The notes under the pieces: model-generated
The model's input: the letters and a program-made list of their open reading frames with translations, nothing else
Told to the model about the DNA's origin: nothing
The model's database searches: none
DNA from: a virus
Virus record (IMG/VR): IMGVR_UViG_3300021959_000103
Coordinates: 1-41,843 of that record
Strand: one strand, 5' to 3'
DNA length: 41,843 nucleotides
Made by a program: the position numbers and the translations under genes
Shown: positions 33,400 through 41,843 of the stretch, piece by piece
Layout: each line of letters opens with the position of its first letter
Position numbering within the stretch: the first letter of the stretch is position 1

Positions 33400-33837
33400 T
33401 TAACTGATGCGAATTACAGCGTTAGTAGCGTCTGCCGTTGGGAAGACGATAGTAAAGTCGCCGCTAGTAGATGTAACAGTACCACCAAAATCAAACACAG
33501 CAACAGCTTTGTTAGCCTGTGATGAATTATAGATAATTGCGCCATCTGCAGCAATAGTAAGGTTAGTGAATACTTCATCAGCAAAGTCTACAAAGGCAGT
33601 AGTACCTGACAAAGTAATAGTAGCACTATCAAGTGCCTGACCTCCTGCTGTGTAGTTTGTACCAGTAGCTTCATCCGATGCTCCTGTTACTGTAGAGTAG
33701 TTAGTTGTAGCTGCACCATAGCTCGCTGAAGGTGAAGCTTTTATAAGAGCTACTTTTAGTGTATCTGTATCCAAGTCGTGAACACCCCCAAGAAGCTCTT
33801 GCTTGAAGCTGTTGCACATTGCAGTTGTAATAGCCAT
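33400..33837 (-). CDS. small virion protein next to capsid gene, 145 aa
   Basis: The sequence MCNSFKQELLGGVHDLDTDTLKVALIKAS followed by YTAGGQALDSATITLSGTTA matches a family common in phages beside the capsid gene and usually labelled as a structural protein. The rest is strand-rich (FVDFADEVFTNLTIAADGAII). A decoration or tail-completion role is possible. AAGGGACAT lies upstream of the start. Confidence 0.75.
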   Translation of the reverse strand: MAITTAMCNSFKQELLGGVHDLDTDTLKVALIKASPSASYGAATTNYSTVTGASDEATGTNYTAGGQALDSATITLSGTTAFVDFADEVFTNLTIAADGAIIYNSSQANKAVAVFDFGGTVTSTSGDFTIVFPTADATNAVIRIS

Positions 33838-33874
33838 CTTGTGATGTCCCTTTTATGTGTTAAGAAAGTACAAA

Positions 33875-33897
33875 GGGGCCAGCGTATAGCCAGCCCC
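33875..33897 (-). terminator. possible terminator or attenuator after the capsid gene
   Basis: On the - strand GGGGC (33897-33893) and GCCCC (33879-33875) pair around a 13-base loop, and TTTGTACTTTCTT follows. It begins 13 bases past the capsid stop codon. A partial terminator here would give more capsid than tail mRNA, as in T7 after gene 10. The stem is short, so it is provisional. Confidence 0.5.
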
Positions 33898-33910
33898 AAT
33901 GTTAAAGTTT

Positions 33911-34978
33911 TTATGCAGCGTTGTAGTGTGCTGTGATTAATGCTTCAGGGCGAAGAATCTTGCGCCCGTAAAGATGCATACCGCGAACAATGTCAGCGAA
34001 TGAATCTGGGTCACGATAGTTCTCGACCTTACTGATCTGCTCAGCAGATGCAACAGCATCGTCTTGTCCAGCTACGATAACACCAAAGTTTACGTCTTGT
34101 GCTAATGCACCAGAAGTTCCAGCCCCTGTACCTTTAGCAGGTAATGAGTTAGATTGGTATATACGGAAGCCGTGTAGGTTGTTTAGCACCAAGCCGTTTT
34201 GTAGACCTGCTCCACCGAAGTCAGCATTCAACATACGTGAATCTTCGTCTTTGAGCATTTCGATAAACACTGGGTCTAGGACCAGCCATCTACCTCTTGA
34301 GTCAACATTTGCTTGATCCATTTGACGTGCCATACGAGCAACCACTGTCAAAGGTGAAACAGTCGCTGTAGACAACGCTGTTGCGCCTGGAAGACGTGGA
34401 GCCAATGGGATTGAATCACCATTAGCATATGCTGTTGAAGCAGAGTCAGCTGAACCCAAAGAACCGAAGTCCGTTGCATCCAAATGGTTAGCAGTTAAAA
34501 ACTCACCTGTTAGGTTTCCAGCTGTGTCATGCTGTGCATCACCTGCTGTTGCAGTAATATAAGCACCTGCAGTTGTGTGACCTGACATATAAGATAAAAC
34601 GTCTGCATCCATTGAGTCTGCCATCTTAAACGCTGCGCGGTCAGCAGCTAAGCTAACGTAGTCAACATTTGAGAATTGATCCTCGATGTCATCCATCTTG
34701 AACGCAAAGTAGTTAGCTTTGTCAATAGTCAAAGAGAAGTCTTCATCATTCAACTTTTCAACAGAGATAGCTGTGTGACGCTCAAGAGCGTTTACAGTTA
34801 CATCTGGTTCTTTCTGAATGCGAACAACATCGCCTTGGTTTGCAATCTCACCAAAGTAAGAGTTATTAGTGATTGCGTTAGCTACAGCTGCACGACGAAG
34901 TGCGATCTGTGCTTGTTTTGAGTAGATAATTGGGGAAAAGTTTCCGTTAAATCCACCACTTGCGGAAGTAATAGCCAT
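33911..34978 (-). CDS. major capsid protein, 355 aa
   Basis: The sequence (MAITSASGGFNGNFSPIIYS, SYFGEIANQGDVVRIQKEPDV) and the C-terminal 'REDPDSFADIVRGMHLYGRKIL'-like segment match T7/HMO-2011-type capsid proteins with the HK97 fold. The length is typical. Its position after the scaffold gene supports the call. AAGGAG 8 bases upstream sets the start. The 245-base leader upstream holds hairpins and a -10-like box. Confidence 0.88.
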   Translation of the reverse strand: MAITSASGGFNGNFSPIIYSKQAQIALRRAAVANAITNNSYFGEIANQGDVVRIQKEPDVTVNALERHTAISVEKLNDEDFSLTIDKANYFAFKMDDIEDQFSNVDYVSLAADRAAFKMADSMDADVLSYMSGHTTAGAYITATAGDAQHDTAGNLTGEFLTANHLDATDFGSLGSADSASTAYANGDSIPLAPRLPGATALSTATVSPLTVVARMARQMDQANVDSRGRWLVLDPVFIEMLKDEDSRMLNADFGGAGLQNGLVLNNLHGFRIYQSNSLPAKGTGAGTSGALAQDVNFGVIVAGQDDAVASAEQISKVENYRDPDSFADIVRGMHLYGRKILRPEALITAHYNAA

Positions 34979-35008
34979 TGTGTAATCTCCTTATAGATAT
35001 GGCGTGAC

Positions 35009-35014
35009 ATTATA
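35009..35014 (-). promoter_or_regulatory. perfect -10-like box before the capsid gene
   Basis: TATAAT on the - strand (35014-35009) lies 31 bases before the capsid ATG. No good -35 box is found 16-18 bases upstream (GCCTCT), so it may be a chance box, a phage-modified promoter or part of an activator-dependent one. Confidence 0.35.
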
Positions 35015-35069
35015 CGCTTCATACCAACTAAAGAGGCTCTTACTATTAGGGTAGTCAGCTTTACTTTTG

Positions 35070-35081
35070 GGATTGCAATCC
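35070..35081. repeat. 12-base palindrome in the capsid leader
   Basis: GGATTGCAATCC reads the same on both strands. AGCGCT, another palindrome, follows 4 bases later (35086-35091). A dimeric protein could bind here. It is not a complete tRNA anticodon arm. Confidence 0.6.
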
Positions 35082-35133
35082 TTAGAGCGCTGGGCCTTTA
35101 GTCTGAGGTAGTTCTTTTTCGTGGATAGAGCTT

Positions 35134-35198
35134 AGTTATAAGCATGTGCAGTACAGGGACAAATCTCAATAAAACCCTCACTGCACATGCCCATAGTT
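35134..35198 (-). promoter_or_regulatory. long hairpin in the capsid gene leader
   Basis: GCATGTGCAGT (35142-35152) and ACTGCACATGC (35180-35190) pair perfectly over 11 bp. AGGG/CCCT adds 4 bp towards a 16-base loop, and AGTTAT/ATAGTT adds 6 bp outside with two wobbles. No T-run follows, so a simple terminator is unlikely. It could be an RNase processing site, an mRNA stabiliser or an attenuator. Confidence 0.62.
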
Positions 35199-35223
35199 GT
35201 ACCCATCTTTTAACAGATGTCAA

Positions 35224-36171
35224 CTATTTCTTTGATAAATCGTAAATAAATTTACCGTTACGTTGAGCGTCCATAATTTCTTCTTGACGCTTCTCATATT
35301 CTTTAATGCTCATCTTAGCAATTTGTGACTCACGTAAGTAAGATGAACTGTCTTCTGGCTCTGGTGCAGCTGAGCGTTTACTCTTTACAGAACTCGCTGC
35401 GCCCTTATCTGATGAAGCAGTTTTACTTTTAGTAATACCCATATCAGATTTGTATAGGTCAATAACACGAGATACAGATTTAGCATCGTCTACATTTTCA
35501 TAGAGAGCATCTTGTACCCACTTAGGCTGATTGTCTGCCCATGTGTGGAAAGCATCATCATCTCTGATAGATATAAAGTCAGAGTGCATACCTAGTAACT
35601 CTGCCTCAGCCTTCTCTCTTTTTGCAGTAGACCTTAGTTCTTCTATCTCAAGAAGCCTAGCATCTAAACTAGAAGACTTCTTATCAGCTTCTTTTGCTGC
35701 AATAGCTTCTACAATACCTGCAACGTCTGGGTATTTTCTAGCCCATGCATCTATCTCTTCTTCAGACTTAGGAAGTACAAGCTCATTCTTTGTTGCCAGA
35801 TCTAACTGCTTTTCTAGCTTCTCAAGCTTAGCACTAAAGTCTTTCTCTTTATCCTGCATGTGTCGGCGTATATCAGAGTAGCGTTGCTTGAAGGTTTTTT
35901 CTTCAGCACTTAGCTCAGCATCGTCTTCTTGTGCTTCACCTTCGGGTTCTTCTTCTTGTTTGGTACTACTCTCTGTCTGAACTTTGGGTTCGACAGGATC
36001 TTCGCTACTGGGTTTCGCTTCAACAACTTCTTCTGTTTCATCTGTCTCGCCACGTGCTTGTTTTAGCAGTGCCTCTAGTTCTTCTTGATCACGCTTAACA
36101 CGTGCATCATTCCTTTGATGTGAAGCCGATGAAGTTTTAATCATCGTAGTTTCTTGTGGCTCTTGTATCAT
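35224..36171 (-). CDS. capsid scaffolding protein, 315 aa
   Basis: This very acidic, charged protein has low complexity at residues 25-90 (EEVVEAKPSSEDPVEPKVQT) and then a long coiled coil (QRYSDIRRHMQDKEKDFSAKLEKLEKQL). Its C-terminus is short and basic (AQRNGKFIYDLSKK). This is the plan of T7 gp9-like scaffolds, and it lies directly before the major capsid gene. AAGGAG 6 bases upstream supports the first ATG. Confidence 0.82.
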   Translation of the reverse strand: MIQEPQETTMIKTSSASHQRNDARVKRDQEELEALLKQARGETDETEEVVEAKPSSEDPVEPKVQTESSTKQEEEPEGEAQEDDAELSAEEKTFKQRYSDIRRHMQDKEKDFSAKLEKLEKQLDLATKNELVLPKSEEEIDAWARKYPDVAGIVEAIAAKEADKKSSSLDARLLEIEELRSTAKREKAEAELLGMHSDFISIRDDDAFHTWADNQPKWVQDALYENVDDAKSVSRVIDLYKSDMGITKSKTASSDKGAASSVKSKRSAAPEPEDSSSYLRESQIAKMSIKEYEKRQEEIMDAQRNGKFIYDLSKK

Positions 36172-36192
36172 GTTATACTCCTTATGATGGGG

Positions 36193-36206
36193 CCAGCCTA
36201 AGCTGG
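36193..36206 (-). promoter_or_regulatory. small hairpin before the scaffold gene
   Basis: CCAGC, loop CTAA, GCTGG (5 bp) lies in the 70-base gap before the scaffold gene. It is not followed by a T-run. GGGGCCAGC at its edge also occurs at the hairpin beyond the capsid gene. Its role is unknown; mRNA processing is one possibility. Confidence 0.3.
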
Positions 36207-36241
36207 GTAGCCTTATAGTTATTTGGATGTCTTATAGATAT

Positions 36242-38446
36242 TTATTTTTTCTTTGCTTTTTTCATCAGTCCACCTTTAGCTCTACCGCCTTTAGCATTTC
36301 CGCTAGAATCAAACTGACCTGATTTTATTCTGTCTTGAATAGTTTTTTGTGACTTTGCATAATCTGCCATTTTTTCTGTTCTTGTCTTTTGATCTTGAGT
36401 TTTTGCAAGTTTTTGACCATAAATATTTTCGCCTTTATCTCTGGCTCTTCTGATCTCAGCTTCTGTGGCAAAGTTACCAGCGTCTTTTTGTGCTTTAAGA
36501 CTAGCTAGTCTTGCAGATTCTGCCTCTTTTGCCTTACGAATATCTCTAAGTCTTTTACTCTCCTCTGGAGTAATAGTGTCTACTAAGTTCATATCAAGAC
36601 GAGTTGTTTTTATCTGGCTAGGATCATTAGCGTCTGTAGTATATGGAAGAAGATCATAAGCTTCTTTAGTAAAAACCTCACCTGCAGGATTTTCTATGGC
36701 AGGTGTTTCACTATTTTCAATCAGATTCAAAATCTCTTGTGCCTCAGCATCTTGATCTTTTACTTCAGGTTTTTCAACTTTTACTTCAGGCTCTTTGACT
36801 TTTACTTCAGGTTCCTTAACCTGTTCTAAGACCTCGCCATATGTAAGCGTTGGGCTATAGTCGTTTTTCTCATTAGCTTCTTTTGCCTTCATAGCTGCGA
36901 ATGATTCACTCGCACCAAAGCTACCTGTTGTGATAAAGTCTATCCAATCGCCATCATTAGCTGATCCTTTTGTTGATGCAAACTCACTACCTTCTTCCAT
37001 AGATACTTCAGCTATCTTAATAAAAGTATTTCGATCTTCTATATTACCATACCCAAGTTCTGTTGCTACAATAGTTTCTTGACCTAAATAATTATCTTCA
37101 CCTTCACCTGTGTACCTTCTACCTAAGACAGGTGAACCATCACTGCTTTTTATATCTGTTGCATACCACTCAAACCCGTCACCAGCATACACACCAAACT
37201 TAGTAACCTGACCATAAGATTCAAACTGCGTTTCTTTTCCAGTTTTAGGGTCTGTGAATGTGGATACATTACCTGTTGTAGGAGCTATTGTATTCTCTGC
37301 TACCTCTACAGGCGACTGTGTTTTTTCTAAATCCATACCTGTTATTGCAGGGTCTCCAGGCGAAATAGCATCTCCAGTAATGTTACCTTCAAAGTCATAC
37401 ACTTCACCAGCTTCCATAGCTATTGCTTTTTCAAGAGCCTCAGCTTCTGCCGTAGTCTCTGGTACAAATGCTTTTACTACTGCACCATATATTTTCTTGA
37501 TAAGACCAGGTTTACCATCCTTAGATGCTTTTAGCATATCTTCAAGAACACCTTTATCTCCTGCGTATTCTTCTGATGCAATCCTTCGTTCTATTTCTTT
37601 CTCTAAACTTCTAGCGCTATTCATCATAGCAGCCTTAACAAAAATACCTAGTACAGGATTAATAACACCTGCACCAAACGCTATTGCTGTAGACTTAGCA
37701 GAAGATTGATCTTCTAACATATTAGCAATTTCTTCAGTAGTAAGCTCTTTATAATTTACAGGATCGGGAGCTACCATTGGTCTACTACTCTTACCGCCAG
37801 ACGCTACAACCTGTGGCTCTGGTTGTGCTTCTGCAGCAGGTGCTTCTTCAACAACTTCTGCCTGTAATGTATATCCAGGAGGTATAGAAGTCTGAGGGCT
37901 ACCATTAATAAATGTAATATATATAGAGTGACCAGCTTCGTTAACATAGGTACGTACTTCTACAGTAGGTGCACTACCTGTTGACTCATAACCTGAAGTG
38001 ATGCCTGTGCTACCTAAGCCAAGAGCACCCATTTCGTCATAACCTTCATCTCCTGGAGATAGCGCATAACCGCCCTCATCCATTTTCATAGGCTTACCAT
38101 CATCTTCTACTTCTAATTCAGATACATCAAACATCATTTCCATATCAGGTTCATCTGTAGGTTCACCGCCAATGCGTCCGTTCTCGGCCATATCTTGAAA
38201 GCCAAACTTAGCTTTAGCGCGTAATTGTTCAAAGAACCTAACGCCATAGTATCGTACTACGTCAGCAGGTACGACATATTCACCTTCACTTAGTTGTGCT
38301 GGTATATCGTCACGAACCTCTTCTGCTGTAGAACCTATAGGAACTTCATTACCTGAAACAGGATCAATACCCTGAGTATTGTCTGGTACTGTATCTAAAT
38401 CTATGCTACCGCCCAGTGCAAAAGCCATTCTTGTTTGTTCATCCAT
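36242..38446 (-). CDS. structural protein of marine podovirus type, 734 aa
   Basis: The motif 'LSEGEYVVPADVVRYYGVRFFEQLRAKAKFG' (about residues 52-85) is conserved in many marine phage proteins encoded between portal and scaffold. Most of the chain is low-complexity and acidic. The middle has a Lys/Glu/Pro repeat (KEPEVKV in several copies) and the C-terminus is basic and Gly-rich (GRAKGGLMKKAKKK). The role is unknown; a virion component is likely. It overlaps the small upstream gene by 8 bases. Confidence 0.78.
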   Translation of the reverse strand: MDEQTRMAFALGGSIDLDTVPDNTQGIDPVSGNEVPIGSTAEEVRDDIPAQLSEGEYVVPADVVRYYGVRFFEQLRAKAKFGFQDMAENGRIGGEPTDEPDMEMMFDVSELEVEDDGKPMKMDEGGYALSPGDEGYDEMGALGLGSTGITSGYESTGSAPTVEVRTYVNEAGHSIYITFINGSPQTSIPPGYTLQAEVVEEAPAAEAQPEPQVVASGGKSSRPMVAPDPVNYKELTTEEIANMLEDQSSAKSTAIAFGAGVINPVLGIFVKAAMMNSARSLEKEIERRIASEEYAGDKGVLEDMLKASKDGKPGLIKKIYGAVVKAFVPETTAEAEALEKAIAMEAGEVYDFEGNITGDAISPGDPAITGMDLEKTQSPVEVAENTIAPTTGNVSTFTDPKTGKETQFESYGQVTKFGVYAGDGFEWYATDIKSSDGSPVLGRRYTGEGEDNYLGQETIVATELGYGNIEDRNTFIKIAEVSMEEGSEFASTKGSANDGDWIDFITTGSFGASESFAAMKAKEANEKNDYSPTLTYGEVLEQVKEPEVKVKEPEVKVEKPEVKDQDAEAQEILNLIENSETPAIENPAGEVFTKEAYDLLPYTTDANDPSQIKTTRLDMNLVDTITPEESKRLRDIRKAKEAESARLASLKAQKDAGNFATEAEIRRARDKGENIYGQKLAKTQDQKTRTEKMADYAKSQKTIQDRIKSGQFDSSGNAKGGRAKGGLMKKAKKK

Positions 38447-38627
38447 TTACTTTATCCCTCAAGTATTGAAGTTGACGCAGAGCGCGTATAGCACCTTGAT
38501 GCCTGTATAGTTCAGCAGTATCTGTAACAGTTTCCATACTACGTTGCTGTGTAGAAATGCGCTCCTCTAACTCAGAGAGAAACGCTTCCCACGATGTTTG
38601 ATTGTTTACAAAACCTTTAAGCGACAT
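38439..38627 (-). CDS. small coiled-coil protein between portal and structural genes, 62 aa
   Basis: I prefer ATG 38627 (AAGGA 10 bases upstream); the GTG at 38633 is an alternative. The sequence SWEAFLSELEERISTQQRSM... and RALRQLQYLRDKVNG form two helices. Small proteins of this kind follow the portal gene in many podoviruses. The function is not known. It overlaps the portal gene end by 11 bases. Confidence 0.7.
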   Translation of the reverse strand: MSLKGFVNNQTSWEAFLSELEERISTQQRSMETVTDTAELYRHQGAIRALRQLQYLRDKVNG

Positions 38628-40746
38628 TACCACTGAATCCTTGCTCGCCTGGAACTGGTGCTGTACCCATACCTATCTGACCACCGCCACCGCCTGATGT
38701 GTCCTGTACGCCTCCCTGAGGTGTCTGTGGCGCTTGTTGGCCTCCCTCAGGTGCAGGTACACCCTCAGGTGCTTCTGGAGGCTGTGCTGGTTGCTGGAAG
38801 CCTTTGAGGATCTCAGCTTGTATAGCAGCGTCAGCCATAGAGTTAGTAACCTTGTCAGGATCAAGATCCATAGACTTAGCAATCTCTCGTATAATATAAT
38901 CCATCTTAGCAAAAGGAGCTAGTACTGGATTCTGTGCAACTTGTAAGAACTGCATTAAGCGCTGGGATCTTACTTCGTTAGCCATTAAGCTTTCAGTACC
39001 TGATGCATGTACTTCTAAATCACCACGTATTTGTTCATCAAAGTCAAACTGCATGTTGAAAGAGAAGAATGCTTTACCTAGTGGGCGTAGTAAATAATCA
39101 TCAACGTTTTTAACTACTGTACGGATAGAACCGTTAGCAGCAGACATAAGCATACTAATACCTGATGCTGTACGCCCAACGCCTGATACACCTGTTTGAC
39201 CATGAGCAAAGCTAGGGAAGCCAGTACTTTCATCTGCTAGTACTCGCGCCTTATCAAAGAGTTGCATATTTTCTTGTGCAACGTTTGGGAACTTAGTACC
39301 AAAGATGGCTTGTCCTGGTGCACCCCCAGCTCTGCGGAAGACCTTGCCTGGGTATACAGATAAGTCTTGTCCAGGCGTTAGATTGGTCTCATCTACTTCT
39401 ATAATCAGATTACCAGATAAGGCAGCATTGTCAATAGCCATACGCATAAAGCCATTCATTAATGTCTGTGTATCATCCATGTTCTCAGCAATACCTACGC
39501 CAAAGAAACTGTAAGGGTTATGCTCGTAAGGAACAGCATAGTAAGGAATACGTGTAGGTTTAAATGGGTTTAGTACAAAACGTAGTACTTCACCATTACA
39601 TATCCAAACATTACAGTTAACCTCATCTAAGTTTTTCAACTCGCTGGGTATTTTAACTCCATGTTCTTCAAGAATCTCTATGTCTACATAACCCCAGAAC
39701 TCTAATACTTCCCAACGCTCAGAGGTTGGTTGTGTATCATCATCCTCCATAGTCATTTCCCAATACTTCTGTACATAGTCAGGGCCTTTATCTACAGCCA
39801 TCTGAACTGAATCAGACATGAAGTAAGGACGACTACGTAAAGAACGTAATTGTGTACGGGACATCTTATGACGTTCAACAGTATATTCTGCATCATTCAT
39901 AGACTTAGCTTCTGGGTCTGGGTAGAAATCCCAAGATGAAACATGGCTACATTCTGGTACTGTCTTAACTAATGGATCATATTCGCCATCATCATTCCAG
40001 TTAGGGTATTCTTTATCTACAGCAAAAGGACCCTTCATAACACCTGTGCCGAGTAATGCCATCTCAAACGCCATAGAGCGTAAGTGTGTAGATGCACCTG
40101 ATTCTTGCAGTTGGTCATGGATTTTCTTTTCCATCTTCTTAGCTGAGATCATAGCTGGGTGGAAGGATACAGTAGATGGTGTAGTACCATCACCCTCAAT
40201 AATCTTATCTGATACAGCTTCTAACTTACTGTTTAAACCACCCATTCGTGCCTGTAAGTCCATAAGGGTCTCGCCAGGTTTTAGTGTAGTATCACCATTA
40301 AGAAGGTAAGAGCCAGAAGCTTTATCTTCAGTTACGGGTTTGAGTGCATCACCTGCCGCTTGAGCTTTAGGGTCTATATTAATATGTACTGCTTCTGCTA
40401 CACCATCAGGTAATACAGAAGGATTAACAGATAGTGGGAACTTGTTGTTACCAAATAGTACATCTACAATCTGTCCGTAGGCAGCAAGAGTCTTAGTCTT
40501 GGTAACTTTAACAAACACGCGAGACTTCTCAGTATCTGTAAAAGAAACATCTGTACCGTATATACCACGATAGTTACGATATGCTTTTAACCAGCGCTGT
40601 TCGTCTGAATGTCTAGCATCTTCTGCTCGTCTGTAGCGATCTTGTACAAAAGCTACTACACTATCTTTTTGCTCAAAGAGTTTATCCGTACTGTCTTCTG
40701 CAGCTACGACTTCATCTGTTTCAAACATTTCTTCTTGTTCTGCCAT
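38617..40746 (-). CDS. portal protein (head-tail connector), 709 aa
   Basis: The length is close to P22 gp1 (725 aa). Portal-like features include an N-terminal segment (RYRRAEDARHSDEQRWLKAYRNYRG), a central 'KSRVFVKVTKTKTLAAYGQIVDVLF', and a stem helix part near 'LTPGQDLSVYPGKVFRRAGGAP'. The C-terminal 60 residues are Pro/Gln/Gly-rich. It starts 3 bases after the terminase stop. It forms the ring through which DNA is packaged and ejected. Confidence 0.88.
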   Translation of the reverse strand: MAEQEEMFETDEVVAAEDSTDKLFEQKDSVVAFVQDRYRRAEDARHSDEQRWLKAYRNYRGIYGTDVSFTDTEKSRVFVKVTKTKTLAAYGQIVDVLFGNNKFPLSVNPSVLPDGVAEAVHINIDPKAQAAGDALKPVTEDKASGSYLLNGDTTLKPGETLMDLQARMGGLNSKLEAVSDKIIEGDGTTPSTVSFHPAMISAKKMEKKIHDQLQESGASTHLRSMAFEMALLGTGVMKGPFAVDKEYPNWNDDGEYDPLVKTVPECSHVSSWDFYPDPEAKSMNDAEYTVERHKMSRTQLRSLRSRPYFMSDSVQMAVDKGPDYVQKYWEMTMEDDDTQPTSERWEVLEFWGYVDIEILEEHGVKIPSELKNLDEVNCNVWICNGEVLRFVLNPFKPTRIPYYAVPYEHNPYSFFGVGIAENMDDTQTLMNGFMRMAIDNAALSGNLIIEVDETNLTPGQDLSVYPGKVFRRAGGAPGQAIFGTKFPNVAQENMQLFDKARVLADESTGFPSFAHGQTGVSGVGRTASGISMLMSAANGSIRTVVKNVDDYLLRPLGKAFFSFNMQFDFDEQIRGDLEVHASGTESLMANEVRSQRLMQFLQVAQNPVLAPFAKMDYIIREIAKSMDLDPDKVTNSMADAAIQAEILKGFQQPAQPPEAPEGVPAPEGGQQAPQTPQGGVQDTSGGGGGQIGMGTAPVPGEQGFSGNVA

Positions 40747-40749
40747 TTA

Positions 40750-41843
40750 TTAATACCCGAATGTTGTGTCACTAGCTTGAAAGCCTGTGCGTTGTGTTGC
40801 TGGGTTAAAGTCCCAAATGCTGCTGCGTGGACGTGTCATAACACCATAACGTAAAGCATCATATAAGTGATCCTCTGCGTGAGTGTCTACATCTTCTGGA
40901 TTTCTTTTATCCAAAGGAATACTTGGTATCTGCGCTATAGTGTTTGTGCAGTTATTCATAAATACTAATCTAGGCTTCTCAGTAAACTCATCGACTTGTA
41001 ACCGCCTATGTATTTCGTTTTTACCTGCGACACGCGAACCCCTAGACCGATCCGAAGGCCGCCAACGGCAACCCTTCATAATCATTTGCTCAGCTAGTGA
41101 TGGTCCCGTGTCGCCTCGGTTGTGCCACAAAGAAGAGTCTAGCACCCCGTATCTCATACCACCATCTTTTTTCTCTAAGTCTAAAATCATATCAGCTAAA
41201 TCTGTAGCTGTAACCTTAGAACAATATAACTCTCTGTAAGCAATGAGCTGCTCATCGGGTGCGACAGCAAACCAGATAACTCCTGTATAAGATCCGTAGC
41301 CGTAGTCACAAGCTCTAAACTTAGCCCAGCTTTCGGGAACTTCAAAAGCGTCAATAACATGCTTGGTTCTGTCGAACTCTGGGAAAGCTGCTCCATCGTT
41401 AATATCCCAGTTACCTTCTAAGAGTTGTTTTCTTTGGTGCTCTGGTAGTGACAATAGCATCGCTTCATAGTCACCTGCCTCAGAAAGATAAGGGTTATCA
41501 AATAGTGATGCAGGTATAAACCTACGTTTGAACAAAGGCTGTCCAGCTTTACTGTGTCCCACAGGATACGTAATAGTATCACCTGTTTCAACATTAGTAG
41601 CCCAGAAAGGCTCGTTAGACGGACCAGGATCAATAAACATTTTCTTAACCCACTGGTGACCGCTGCCACCTGGGTTGGTAGTAGCTCTCATGTACAAACC
41701 TAAGTTCTTTGCTGAGCTACGTAAACGTGATCTCATGTAATCCCAAGCGTAAGGACTTGACCATTGTGTAAGTTCGTCGAAGCCTATCCAGTTAAACGCC
41801 TGTCCTTGGTATCTTGTAACGTCTGTGTCTTTATCCAAGTAAG
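40750..41843 (-). CDS. terL: terminase large subunit, C-terminal part (partial)
   Basis: The frame runs off the right edge, so the Walker A ATPase part lies outside the window. Visible are a Walker B-like segment (FNWIGFDELTQW) and the RNase H-like nuclease domain: RACDYGYGSYTGVIW, GVLDSSLWHN, and a last acidic motif EDHLYDALRYG. It cuts and pumps concatemeric DNA into the procapsid. No true start codon lies in the window. Confidence 0.92.
   Translation of the reverse strand, partial: YLDKDTDVTRYQGQAFNWIGFDELTQWSSPYAWDYMRSRLRSSAKNLGLYMRATTNPGGSGHQWVKKMFIDPGPSNEPFWATNVETGDTITYPVGHSKAGQPLFKRRFIPASLFDNPYLSEAGDYEAMLLSLPEHQRKQLLEGNWDINDGAAFPEFDRTKHVIDAFEVPESWAKFRACDYGYGSYTGVIWFAVAPDEQLIAYRELYCSKVTATDLADMILDLEKKDGGMRYGVLDSSLWHNRGDTGPSLAEQMIMKGCRWRPSDRSRGSRVAGKNEIHRRLQVDEFTEKPRLVFMNNCTNTIAQIPSIPLDKRNPEDVDTHAEDHLYDALRYGVMTRPRSSIWDFNPATQRTGFQASDTTFGY

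Noticed and set aside
34985-35100. tRNA-like pieces in the capsid leader (a D-arm-like stem, and a sequence like a tRNA-Cys anticodon arm)
   Set aside because: No T arm, no matching acceptor stem and an anticodon loop one base too short; the parts cannot be joined into a cloverleaf.

Overview
The window looks like about 42 kb of a tailed phage genome of podovirus type, AT-rich and gene-dense, probably infecting a marine Gram-negative bacterium. The best signature is the family A DNA polymerase, which carries a DnaJ-like CxxCxGxG...CxxCxxxG zinc knuckle between its exonuclease and polymerase domains. From memory, this is the hallmark of the HMO-2011 type of marine podoviruses (hosts SAR116, SAR11 and roseobacters). 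The cobalamin-dependent ribonucleotide reductase, P22-sized portal and tail fibre repeats fit that picture. The lineage and host are inferences that a genome comparison would settle. The right edge cuts the terminase, so the genome continues beyond the window.

Layout: positions 1-14,900 are read on the + strand and positions 14,900-41,843 on the - strand. The two blocks converge on a bidirectional hairpin terminator at 14,899-14,925. No gap between genes exceeds about 250 bases, and no tRNA, CRISPR array or insertion sequence was recognised.

The + block starts with small unknown genes (1-2.3 kb), among them a zinc-ribbon protein, a winged-helix protein and several genes under 60 codons packed with ATGA, TAATG or TAGTG overlaps. 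A tyrosine recombinase and two HNH nucleases follow. The replication module holds a TOPRIM primase, a DUF3310 protein, a DnaB/RecA-type helicase, DNA polymerase A, a 292-residue unknown protein, a Cas4/RecB-like exonuclease and a T7 gp3-like Holliday junction resolvase. It leads into nucleotide metabolism (MazG, class II ribonucleotide reductase, glutaredoxin) and an endonuclease VII-like gene. No phage RNA polymerase gene is present in the window.

The - block, read from right to left, is the virion module. It encodes terminase, portal, a small coiled-coil protein, a 734-residue structural protein, scaffold, major capsid protein, a small virion protein, an S74-chaperoned tail fibre with accessory tail genes, tail adaptor, nozzle-like protein, a fibre built of about 30 GNVT tetrapeptides, internal virion proteins, a LysM/transglycosylase-like enzyme and a holin-like membrane protein. 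The capsid gene has the only long leader, which contains an extended hairpin and a 12-base palindrome.

The most unusual observation is a 69-codon reading frame inside the DNA polymerase gene (7122-7331, +1 frame). It encodes a textbook lipoprotein signal with the lipobox LAGC and a proline-rich mature part, the profile of an outer-membrane spanin (Rz1-like).
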